Source of the DNA: Galaxea fascicularis
Taxonomy: Eukaryota; Cnidaria; Anthozoa; Scleractinia; Euphylliidae
NCBI GenBank assembly: GCA_948470475.1
Contig: OX419345.1
Coordinates: 647,001-711,000 of the forward strand
Length of the DNA stretch: 64,000 bases
Direction of reading: 5' to 3'
Positions 12,023 to 23,000 of this stretch are shown here, piece after piece. The notes under the pieces are model-generated. The model saw only the letters and a list, made by a program, of their open reading frames with translations, was not told the DNA's origin and searched no databases. Position 1 is the first letter of the stretch. Every line of letters starts with the position of its first letter. Made by a program: the position numbers and the translations under genes.

Positions 12023-12028
12023 TTTATA
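12023..12028 (-). promoter_or_regulatory. TATA box for the 10661-11959 gene
   Basis: On the minus strand the sequence reads GAGGTATAAAGCTG, about 64 bases before the ATG at 11959. This is a normal distance for a TATA box with a short 5' leader. Confidence 0.5.
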
Positions 12029-14284
12029 CCTCTGGCATCTATCCTTATTCAAATTTTTATGAGGAGACTGTGTTGTGTTAATGAATCTGTTATCCAGATT
12101 GATTGAAGTAGTTCATTAAAGGATGAATTGATTCTATTAATTTTTTATGTTAAAGAAACTAACGTGACTAAAATGACAATTTGCGCTTTCAGAAAACACG
12201 CAAGCTCGAACCACTACAAAGGAATAGATAGATCATACTTTGAATTGTTTTGACTCAAATGTCCAGAGATTCACTGTTACCAAAGCAAAAAAAAAAAAAA
12301 AAGATTAATATATGCAGCTATGACTAATTAATTTCAAAAGGATATTTGTTCATTACTGATTCTTTTATTGGCTCTCATAGAGGGTAAAAAGAACTCAACG
12401 TTTTTTCCTCTGATAAATAATTGCCCCGATTATTAATTTAATGTGAAACCGCACATCCAGTTTCGAAATTTTATAGCGACTTCAACTCAAGTCATCTAAA
12501 ATCTCCCAAGGAGACATTTGACTTAAGCTAACAAAAAGAAGCTATAGAAAATTTAGCTTTGAAAGTAAAGCGAAGCCTGCTTGCTTTTGTAGAATAGAAT
12601 ACCTATGGAGTTTTCAGATAAATGCTTTTAAGCTTTCTCTCAGCGGGACTTTGGCGTCAAAGCATTTTCAAAGAATAAATCTATTCAGTCGTTTTTCAAT
12701 GGCTGTGACAAACACCAGACCGAGGAAAAAACATTTATGTATCCCCAAACTTTTTAACTGTCTATAAAAACGTGCGGTGATGTTTTTATCGATTTTGATA
12801 GTTAAATTTTTCTGAACAGAAAGAGAATTTTTTAAGTATATATGATTGCGCCAACGCATGTATGGCCATGAGTGAGTTAGCGGCTCGCAAAACCAAAACA
12901 AGAATCAATTATTTATTCTCCTTCTTTGCCGCTCAGCAGTGGTGTTTGTATGATTTTATTCAGGTCCGGCTCAATGTAGGAAAGAAACATGATCACTAAA
13001 GACGCAGATTGTGTTGTGGACATTTCACAGAGTTGTTCCTTCTCAAGTCATCGATATTACTTTTTGATTTCTGGCATATCTTCCCAGCTGACAATTATTG
13101 CAAAACTCAAATTTGTTATAATTAGGTTCCGCCTCCATTTTAAGTATATTCTGCACAACGGGGTCACTAAAAATGGCTTTAAAAATTTAGATTTTGAGGA
13201 TCATGATGACCACTTTGATACAGTAGAGATATTCTGCAAAATTTAATCAGTGCAATTTTTTACTCAATGTCAAAACGTCGCTTTGAAAATTACAACAAGG
13301 ATCTTTTCTATCGGTTTACTTGATCCACAAACGGCTGGGGGTCTCTGCCACGCATACACGAAGACAGCAAACTTTTCGTAAATAATTTCATTGCAGTTTC
13401 GTGGGCTCGTTTGTGTGTAAAGTGTGGTCCGACCAGAGATCCTTCTCGAAACTAATGCGGCACTTTTTGAAGAAGAATATTTCAGCTGTAAAGGAAATAA
13501 ATTCTGATAAATTTTGTCCCACATTTGACAATAAAACTTGAGAGATACACAATAAAATCAACCAAGGTGGTGACAAGAACATTTAAGGATTAAGGCGTGG
13601 CTTTTTGTGAGATTAAAACAGATTCACCTGATCAAATCTTTACCACCGAGCAGACAGTTAGTTACCATATTAACAACCGTACGCGTTAATAAAGGCAGAA
13701 ATACTATTTAAGTTTTTTCGACTGTTGAAGTATGAATACTGGTTTTGATCATCCTTAGCTTAAAGCCGAAGCTGATAGAAAGTCGAAATCTATTTACGTT
13801 ACTCCAGTATTAACAGAAAGCCCAAATAATTTGATTTTCACTTGAAAGGATAGAACAGTGTGGTTGGGCACGAAATATTAAATTTCCTTTGCATGCGGAA
13901 GTGACTGGAAAAGTCATTTGAAGGATTCATATAACTTCATGTTCTTCATGTTTACTTAGAGAAGGATTAAATCTACTGACGGGAGAGAGCAAATTTTTCA
14001 ACTTACTAGTATTATAAAGATTACGTATAACAATAGGTTGGCATTTAATTTGCATTCCAAAGAAACTGCTTCCAGAATTATTATATGAAGATTAGTTTAA
14101 TTATTTACTCGCACTGTTAAGTTCAAAAGTGAAGTGGACGATTATCGAGGACAATAGTTTTGCGATAACTCATTTCCGTCCGTAATATCTAAGTAGGAAA
14201 TAGTGGTTATGCGAAATTACGTATGTTGGGAAAAAGTAAACATGATATACAAATTTCACCAGTGGTCGATCGCTTCAGAATGGG
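12029..14284. other. Intergenic, no gene seen
   Basis: AT-rich, with a poly-A run near 12287. Several open frames of 60-85 codons are present on both strands, but none has a signal peptide, known motif or paired splice sites. Confidence 0.5.
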
Positions 14285-14292
14285 TATAAAAA
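14285..14292 (+). promoter_or_regulatory. Putative TATA box for the 14498-15848 gene
   Basis: TATAAAAAG lies about 210 bases before the ATG. The interval contains a pyrimidine tract and TTACCAG|GATATC near 14426, so a 5' untranslated intron is likely. The transcription start itself is inferred. Confidence 0.35.
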
Positions 14293-14497
14293 GTTGTAAG
14301 GTTAACTGATGAAATACTTGACGCTAAAGAAAATTTCCTCAAGTTCTTGAGCGCGTTTCTTGGAGAAGTTGTTCTGTAGGCTTCCTAACTTTAACGTTTT
14401 ATGCTTGTCTTTCTTTTCTTACCAGGATATCTAGTAAAGAGCTGTTTTACTAACACACTTGTGGTAAATTACACAGCTTAAACTTCACGTACACAAA

Positions 14498-15848
14498 ATG
14501 GCAGTGTTCAAGAAAGTGGCCGCTGTCCTTACTCTTTTTGCTGTGAGTGTTATGATGGTGCCGAGTGTAACACATGCGCACTTCACACTAGGGCGAGAGC
14601 TCAAATTACAGAAGGAAGGACAAATGAATGCGGAACGATACATCGACAGAGGCATTTTTCAAAATGAGCAACGAAGGCAAGGTAATGTAAGGAAAACCTC
14701 TAAAGTCTACTTACCTAAGTTAAGTAGGTTTATTGTGATGTTTTACAAATTGGGACCGAAATACTTTCAGGCCAGTTTCTTTCAGTCTGCGAGAACAGAC
14801 TTCCTTGTCCGGGATAAAAGCATTTCTCGAGAAGCTAGTTCAATTTCTCAGTGATCTCTCTGCTCGACGTAGTTTTTCAGCTGCTCTTATAATTTTGCTG
14901 GAATCGGGGGTTGGAATATTTGTAACTGCTAATGATGGTTTAAAAAAACTCAAGATTCTGCGTGGTTCTCCAAAGCCTATTAGTTGAAAGCACGATTAAC
15001 GATTAACCTAATCCTGGTTTAGGGTTAACTTTGATTCCATTATAATAACTTACAATAGCGCGGAAGTTTGACTTGACCTTAACTTTACCAAGGTATAAAA
15101 ATTGCTTTAGAAACATTCTTTAACAGCGAAACAAAAACGGTTAACCCTTAATCGTGTTTAGCAACAATCGGCTTTCCAGCAATCGGATCCAATTACGGAA
15201 GCACCACCAGAGCCAGGCAGGTTACACATCCAAAAATCGACAAAACAAACAGTCGTCAGCATTTATTTCGCTTAAAGGCGAACAAAAATAGCAAAAATCC
15301 TACAAAAACATATATCTGTATTTTTTGTTGCCACAAATAAATTTTTACTGTGGTATTTTGTGGGCTCGGTCAAAAGCATTATAGGGCTCTCATACTTAGT
15401 CTTGTAAGAACAGGATCTTGGGAACGAGCAGGAAGTTACACCTCGTTATTTTTTGTCGAGGATGCCAGCCAACAGCAACGTGGTGCGAGGAAAGCGAGCA
15501 AACGAAAAAAATTAAGAAGCAGTGGAGGGTGGAAGAATAGTGCTTCTATCCACGCCTTTCCTAAGCTTTTTCTGTCCCGGATTCGGATTCCGACAATTGA
15601 TTTTCTCTCCTTCCCGTCATCCCGTGCTGGAATCAAGAAGTTGTATTTCAATATTAACCCAAAGTCTTGCGAACGGAACTGATTTCTTCACTTGATTTGC
15701 TTACTATCACCGAATGTGTTACTACGGGATTTATCAACAAAAAGAATTTACGTCGGTCCGATGAATCTATTTATGTATTTTTCCCGTTCTAGGTGAACAA
15801 ACAATCAAGGAATCGCGACAAATGAGAGGGAGCAGTGAACCGGACTGA
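14498..15848 (+). CDS. Small secreted-peptide precursor, two exons (N-terminal HFTLGR)
   Basis: Exon 1 is 14498-14681 and exon 2 is 15793-15848 (TGA); junctions CAAG|GTAATG and TTCTAG|GT, phase 1. The join gives 79 residues. Residues 1-27 are a signal peptide (hydrophobic core VAAVLTLFAVSVMMVP, predicted cut after THA). The mature chain starts HFTLGRELKLQKEGQ, is very hydrophilic, has no cysteine, and contains several single and paired Arg sites (EQRRQGEQ, ESRQMRG). A polyadenylation signal follows at 15973. Gly-Arg just after the N-terminus would allow cutting and amidation to a four-residue peptide, HFTL-amide; this is inference. Readthrough of the donor would add an unrelated tail and stop at 14854. 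I recognise no family. Confidence 0.55.
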
Positions 15849-15972
15849 TAACTGAAACACTTTTGCTTCTGTAACATCACTGTAATTATTACGGTTCTAG
15901 CTATACATAGTAATATTCAGTTGTCTAAACGCGAATATATAAAGATTGTAATGGAAAATATATTACTCCTTC

Positions 15973-15978
15973 AATAAA
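15973..15978 (+). terminator. Polyadenylation signal AATAAA
   Basis: AATAAA lies 125 bases after the stop of the 14498-15848 gene, in AT-rich sequence. It is the nearest canonical signal. Confidence 0.5.
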
Positions 15979-16524
15979 ATCCGGAAAAGAAGAATGCTTG
16001 TCCCTCCATCTTTTACAAGGACCTCAATTTTCTTATGTTTGAACAAAGCAGGCACGAACGCGAGCGAGGGCGCGAAAAGGCAACCAATCAGAAAGCGAAT
16101 CCACGGACGTGCACGTCATAATTTCAGCGGTACCACGCTGAAGGCGTTATGTGGGCTCACTTTGCTCGGTGTTTGATCAAACATTGGTTGCTCGTTTCAA
16201 CAAAAATGATGTTGGATAAAAAAAAAATTTCATCGTTTAGCCAGGGCTTAAGACTGAAATGACACCCGTTTTCCGATCCCCACTCTTTACCTTGGCACTA
16301 CAACTTAGGTTCTCCGTTTTGTTTTTCAGTTTCCTCTCTTACAGTCCAATACGTACTAGTTATACAATGCTTTCGAGTGCAATACCATGGATTATCCCAA
16401 GAGTTAAAGAAAATACAAGTGACAATTGGGATATTCCATGGCTTATCACAAAAAAAAGCTTAGCATAAATATTTTATACCATGCCATAGAAAATACATAA
16501 CCCTCTGACATGTAAGCAATACGG

Positions 16525-16720
16525 TGGAGCCACTAGCTGGTGTTGTTCTGGGTTCGTACCTGGTTCAACTCCTCGGTCATCCTTGTAAAAAGCCAACTGG
16601 TCTGCCTCCCGCCAGTTGGGATTCTTAACCCTGTTGCGTTCATTTGTATTATTTGTTTCATTGTCCCTGAAAAGCCCCTCTAGGGGAGGGGTCAATTAAG
16701 TATTTATTTATTTATTTTTA
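16525..16720 (+). mobile_element. tRNA-derived SINE, copy C (5'-truncated, sense)
   Basis: It starts within the body at GGAGCCACTAGCTGGTGTTG, so the tRNA head is missing. It keeps the 3' palindrome CCCCTCTAGGGGAGGGG and ends CAATTAAG followed by a TATT-type simple tail. 5' truncation suits retrotransposition. Confidence 0.85.
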
Positions 16721-16730
16721 AGAGGCAGTA

Positions 16731-17213
16731 CAGTAAACACCCGCATATAAGAACACATGGATTAAGAACATCAGGCTGAAATTTTGCAAATAAAGCACCA
16801 TTTTTATAAGAACAAAATCAGCCTGGAAATGTAAAATGTTCTTATAAAATGGAGAAGGCATTAAAAAAAGTACAGAGCATGCTGAAGGCCTGCTGCCAGA
16901 ACTACATGCCCTTCATGTTAGATATATTTTCTTGTTCTGTTCCCTAGTTAACTACTAATAAGGCTGCTTTTGTTTTTGCAGGTTAATTGTTACAATGATG
17001 TCATGATATTTATTAATTTTATTTTTCCATTAAATATGCTAATTAAATCTCAAGCAATATTTTTTCCTTAGTTACAGTTCTGAATTCCAACAACAAAATT
17101 TAAGAACAATTTAAGAACATCTTGAGGCTGATTTTTCACTAAATACCCGATAAATAAGAACCTGATCAGCCTGAGCTCCGAAATCATGTGTTCTTATACG
17201 CGGGTGTTTACTG
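16731..17213. mobile_element. TA-flanked MITE with 29-base terminal inverted repeats
   Basis: The left end CAGTAAACACCCGCATATAA continuing GAACACATG is inverted at the right end with one mismatch. TA flanks both sides (16729-16730, 17214-17215). The interior has subterminal copies of AAGAAC and CAGCCTG-type words but no long frame. The ends and TA target fit the Tc1/mariner/pogo group. It sits directly behind SINE copy C. Confidence 0.85.
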
Positions 17214-17215
17214 TA

Positions 17216-20088
17216 TCCTGGCTATGACGTTGAACAATGTAACATCATCATTGACGTGCTACTGAGGTGGACGGTCAAGGGATCTAGACCTGACAGCGAG
17301 GAAGCTCTTTGGCAGCAGGGGCTATGACCTATTGAGAAGAATGGAGAAGGCTACCATCTCGAGTTCTCTCAACATAGTGAGAACTTTCAAAGTTGCCGTC
17401 ACTTGACTCTCCCTGAGGGAATATTATAGGTGCTAAATACAGTTTTAGTTTCGGATAACTTTAGATTGTTTATAAGATTGTTATCTTATCGTATATTATT
17501 TAACTTAGCAGTTTTCTTTTAATAGTTCCTTCAGACTGCATAGGTTACGCTGTGCGCCCTGTGTTGTTCTATTTTAGCATCCATACGTTTATCAACTGCT
17601 CATAATCACCATGTCTACCTGCTTTCGTGCATTCTAATTGGCTGTATTTTCTATAGCATGGTATAAATATATTTATGTAGCATCTGGCTATACATTAGTA
17701 GATAAACTAAAAAAAGAAACGAAATAAAGAGATCAGCGATAGCAAGGCAAAGAGTGGCAAAAAGTCCCAAATGAAAGCGAAGCATAAAACATAAAGAAGG
17801 ATGCACACAAAGAAGAGGTGGTGGTAAGTGTTGTTAAACCCTTTTATTGTAAGCTGTCCTCTTTTAATGACCAGGTTCAGGTTTTCTTGAGAACATGAGT
17901 GCATGACTGAATTATTCAGTCTTATTTTTACTTCAACGTGGTTCATATTAATTTATTTCACGAATAGTTTGTTCACATTTTTCAAGTTGATTCACTTGCA
18001 ACATTCGGGAAAAAGTTGTACAATAACGAGGAGTTGAAATGAAAATCGAAATGTTCAATCAACTCAAATAGGGCGAAACTATTTGCGTAAAATTGTATCA
18101 ATATTAATTATGTTAATCAAAAGTTAACTACCTTTGACAATTTATTCTAACCATTTATTCTCACCAACTCGGAAATGGTGTCATGAGGACTCAGAAACGT
18201 CGTTCGATTTTATTATTGTGCGTTTTTTTTTTACTTCAGTATGAAAAAGAAGACAAAAAATAAAGACAAAAAATAACAAACAAACGAAAAAAATAATGCA
18301 ACTGAAAAAACAGATAAAAGGTAAAAATAAACAAATAAAAAGCTCAAGGATTTAAACTAGTTGCGTCGATTTATTGTAAAAAGTTACAAAAATTGCAAAT
18401 TGGCATTGCACCAGGCTTGGGCGTAATTTATGATAAAATGAAATGGAACGCAAAACGCCACTTTAAAAATTTAGTGACACCTGACAAAAATGAATGCAAA
18501 ATTGCACCTTATCATATTTGCCTTTTTTGTCTCGTAATTGAACTTCGGTTCAACTCTGGAACTGTGCGCTAAACCTATTTGCTTATAAAGACTAAGGAGA
18601 CTTATTTTCATCAAGCCAAGTATATCAGTTTTCTTGCTCATGTCTTACCGCACGTAACTAAAGCGGCTGAGAACTGCCTTGAGATTTGGTAAGTTGCGCT
18701 ACTTATATTCTAGTCTACTATAATATCGCTACCCTTTTCAGTCACGGTACTTTTGCAAAAGAACAAACCAGGGAATAGTCTTCAGTATATCAATTCAGTG
18801 GAAATACTGAAATAACAGTACACCTGACAGCAGAATGTAGAGAGGCATAAATATGCAGAAAGTTGATCCGCGTTTTGTTTACATTCAGAATTGAAGTAGT
18901 AAGAACAAGCACCTGAGCAAATCCACACGCGATATATTGATCGACCAAACTTGTGTCTTTAATGTTAAAATAATTGCGATTCAGATGAAGCCCTGTCACT
19001 TGGTTAGGGTAGTGGTTATTTGGCCATTATCCATAACGTCTCCGCATTGAAAAAGAAATTCGTCGACTGGTTTACAGGCACGTTACAGTAAGATTTTTAC
19101 TGAACTGCACGGCCTGACAAACCGTTTAGCCATTCACTTTAAGAGGGTATATCTTTTGTCTGTTCTCGGTGTCTTTATTGCAACTATGTCTTTCTTTAAG
19201 ACATAATAATCACACAGGAATATGGAAAAGTTCACTTATCATGGACTTCAGTTCACAATGACAACATGGCCACACAATGCCCCGTTACCCCAGTTACAAA
19301 CTTCCATTCAAACCGTTGCCGGGATCAGTAAAACTCTGTATTTGTTCGTTGGCGCCGCATTACAGATAACAATAATAAAACAGTGCCCTACAGTCACAGC
19401 AGACGAAAATTTAAATCAGTTTCAGCCGAGCGCGGCCACTAGAAGGAAACGAAATACTTAGTTGCTTTCAAATAGTCTGACCCGTTAGTGTACAATAATA
19501 ATTTAAAAAGTGTAAAATAGCCATTCTTAAATGCCTCTCAAGAATGTAGAAAGGTTAAAATTTGTCGTAAGGCTACAATCTAGATTTTTGAAATTGAATA
19601 TGTGCCAACGCAGCTTGTTTAGAATGTTAATCTCTCGTTTTTATTACTGATGAGTTTACGCGCCTGAAGGCAGTGAAGGTGCATAAGTAATTAACATCTG
19701 CTCCAAGGTTATGTGTATTTAATTGTATTTCTTTCTCCTTCATACATTATTTTATACACCGCAGGCCGTACTTATTTTGAAGACCCCACCCACCGCTAGA
19801 CAGTTCTGAATTGTCCTGATGCCACCTTAGTTGAAACGATTTAATTCCAGTTTTCCAGCGACAGAGGATGACAGAAGATTGCTCTCTTGTTCCCAGTTAA
19901 TATGGAGACTAAATGCATGGTTCGTGGGGACGAACCACAAAAAAGATTCTAACATCAAAAGAGATTCAGATAACGGTAGCTTTTTTATGCCTCTGGGTGT
20001 TATCATTGATGTTTCTTCACTAAGAATTCATTATACTTTCAGAGTGAATCGGGAAAAATGTCTGGACCAACAGTAGAGGTGTACTGAG
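17216..20088. other. Intergenic, upstream of the channel gene
   Basis: Mostly AT-rich with A-rich low complexity near 18240-18350. A 41-codon open stretch at 17282-17404 (LFGSRGYDLLRRMEKATISS) is protein-like but isolated, and could be a transposon scrap. The 5' untranslated region and promoter of the channel must lie in the last part, but no box is clear. Confidence 0.5.
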
Positions 20089-23000
20089 ATGGAAATGAGC
20101 CATTACGACAAGAAAACCGACGCAGATCTGCCTTCGATCAACGGGGAACTCGCCAACTCCGGCCAAGAAAATGACATAAAGACGCTGATAACGAGTTTTG
20201 GATCATATACTACCTTACACGGATTTCACTTCCTCGTTGAATCGGGTTCGGTTGTGCGGCGTATTTTGTGGCTCTTGCTTATGATGGTTTGTCTACTTAT
20301 ATTAACGTTACAACTCAGAGGGAGCTTCGCTAAACTTCGAACTTATGACAGCATGGTAACAAAGGATATCGAGCACTCACAGAAGCTGCTTTTCCCAGCA
20401 GTCAGTATCTGCAATCAAAATATGCTTCGAAGAAGGAAAATAAATGGAACTGATGCCCAGTTATACTTGGATGGTTTAGACTATATAGGGCTACAAAATA
20501 ATCCCACAGGAATTAAGCAAGCTGCAGCTCGAATGAACTTTTCGTTTGATATCGAGAAGGCTGTGAGAGAAGCTGGACATAACCTGACGACCATGTTATT
20601 AGATTGCTCTTGGAAAAGGGAAAAATGTGGCCCAGAAAATTTTACTTCATTTGTCTCTTTTTATGTAAGTGTCCCATGTTCCTTCACTTAGAGCTTCTGA
20701 ACAGGGACTGACGTTGATGCATGCAGATTTTCTTTCTACAAAATTGACATTCAATATGCATGCTTATGCATCTTTTCACCAGGGAGTAGGTAGGGATAAG
20801 AAATCCGACGAATAATTATCTAACAATAATTATCAAACAAACACTGAACTATAGAATATTCTTGAATAATAGTCATGACATTTGCAACAAATTTGTGTTC
20901 TGCAAGGAACTAATGATGCGTGAAACGAAAATATTTATTCTGTTCCTAGAGAGGTCTGTGTTACACATTCAACTCTGGGGCACCAGGTCACCCTCTTCTT
21001 TATGCAGAAAAATCCGGGATGACACAGGCTTTGAGTCTTTTGATGAACGTGCAACCAGAAGAGTATTATGGGCCGTTTAGCTACGAAGCAACTGGGATCA
21101 AGGTCATTCTCCATGAGCAGCACGAGTTGCCAGAAGTAGAAAGCTGTGGACTTGATGTCTCACCGGGCCTTAACACAAACATCAGAATAAAAAGAAACAA
21201 GGTCATGATTCACTTATGTATATACTCCAGACAATAGAGAATTCAAAAGGCTCAGTTCCTAATTTGAGATAATGAGCGTAACAATTATCTGATGTATCCT
21301 ACACAAATAAATATTATGCTTTGGTTAGGGTTAGATAAACATTGACTCAGCTTTGATCGTATGCCACTATTCAGCTGTGTTTGGCCGCTCTAATAGGCCA
21401 TTTTCGTATTCTCGGTATTGAACTGGATCTAGCATGAAATGGAGGCTCTTGTAGGGGAATCTTTTCATATGTAAATGTATTCCCCCGCAAGAGCCTCCAA
21501 TTCATGCTAGATCCAGTTCAATACCGAGAATATGAAAATGGCCTATTCCCTGTACATTTGTTTATTTGTGATAAATTCTCTGGGTTCCGGCAAGACTTGA
21601 AACTGTTTAAGTCAATTTTTTCACTATCCTATCTAAAATGCTCTATGTACGTATGAAGCATATAATTCTACGGATAATGGTTTATAGTGATAATTCGCTC
21701 TTACAGTTAATCAGCCTGGAAGCTCCCTTTAGGCCAGCTTGTGGTACCAAGCCCCTCTTGACCTCCAAGGTTTACTCAACCAGCAGATGTCTTTCAGAAT
21801 GCAACGTCAAACGTCTGATAGATCTTTGCAAGTGCCGTTTTCTCGCAATGCCAGTTGCAGGTTAGGAAAAGTCTAATTTATTACATTTTAATTTACTGAG
21901 TAATGCGGATATCAATCATGTTTTGTCAGCATCCTCTGACAAAAGACAAGCTTATTGAACCCTCTGCTCGACTCTGCGCTACGTTACCTGTCGGACAAGT
22001 AAAAAGATTTTTAGGCTAATTGCACAAAACTCATACCGACACATAACTAGTATTGTTGCCAGACCCCAGATGAGATATTTGTTCACGGAGTCTGCAGCGA
22101 CTCGGCCTCCCTCAAAGATACTTGATCAATCTCCCTTAACCTGTCTTCGGCCCAAAGCTTAGAACTTCAAAATTTCATGAGCTATGTTGTATATATGTAT
22201 TGTGAAGTTTATCCCATGCTCCTCTCGGGAAAACTCTCCCTGACCCTGAAAAATAATCCCTTTAGGAGGCTCGCAGTAGTTTTTTTTGGCTTTGGGGTGT
22301 ACCTATTTCTTCAAAAAGCTCAAAGAAAAACGAGAGCTTAGAAATTTCTTTGCAATTTATTTGAAAACGATTTTACAGATTTTTTTCTGATTCGGCCTAC
22401 AAGTTGTGGGACTTGGGTAGTTTGCACTCTCAAAGTTTTGTAATGAAGTGTTTGACTGGATTTTCGAGATAACTGAACTTTTAAAATGAGCGGCCTTGCG
22501 TTATCGTTGCTATGGTAAAAACTATTGCTTAGAAAACGACGAGAAAATAAACTTTGGTCGTGCATCGAAAAGATGTTGTAATGTCAAGGAAATTGAAGCT
22601 TGAACTGTCTTCTATTGACGAAACTTTGATTTCAACAGGTACACCCCAAAGCCAAAAAACTGCTGCGAGCCTCGTTAAAACGATAACCTGAGTATCAACC
22701 CGTCGCGAAGGGTACGACGGGCCTAAGTCTAACCCTAACCCCACCCCTTGCCCCTGTCCTTTTAATTTTCCCTTCTCCCTCCCCCTAAAAACACTAAAGA
22801 AAAGCCTGATACTCAGGCTATTAAAACAAAAGAAGATTTACAGCAACTTGAAGCAGATTCAATCGTGTTTTTATTTTTTGAAGAAGAATTCAACGTGATC
22901 AAATTTTGCAACCTTGACGAACTGAGGACGTGCGTACTTCCCTCATACGGTAAACACAAGAGTTATTATCTTGGTTCATAGATAGAAAATAGATATAACA

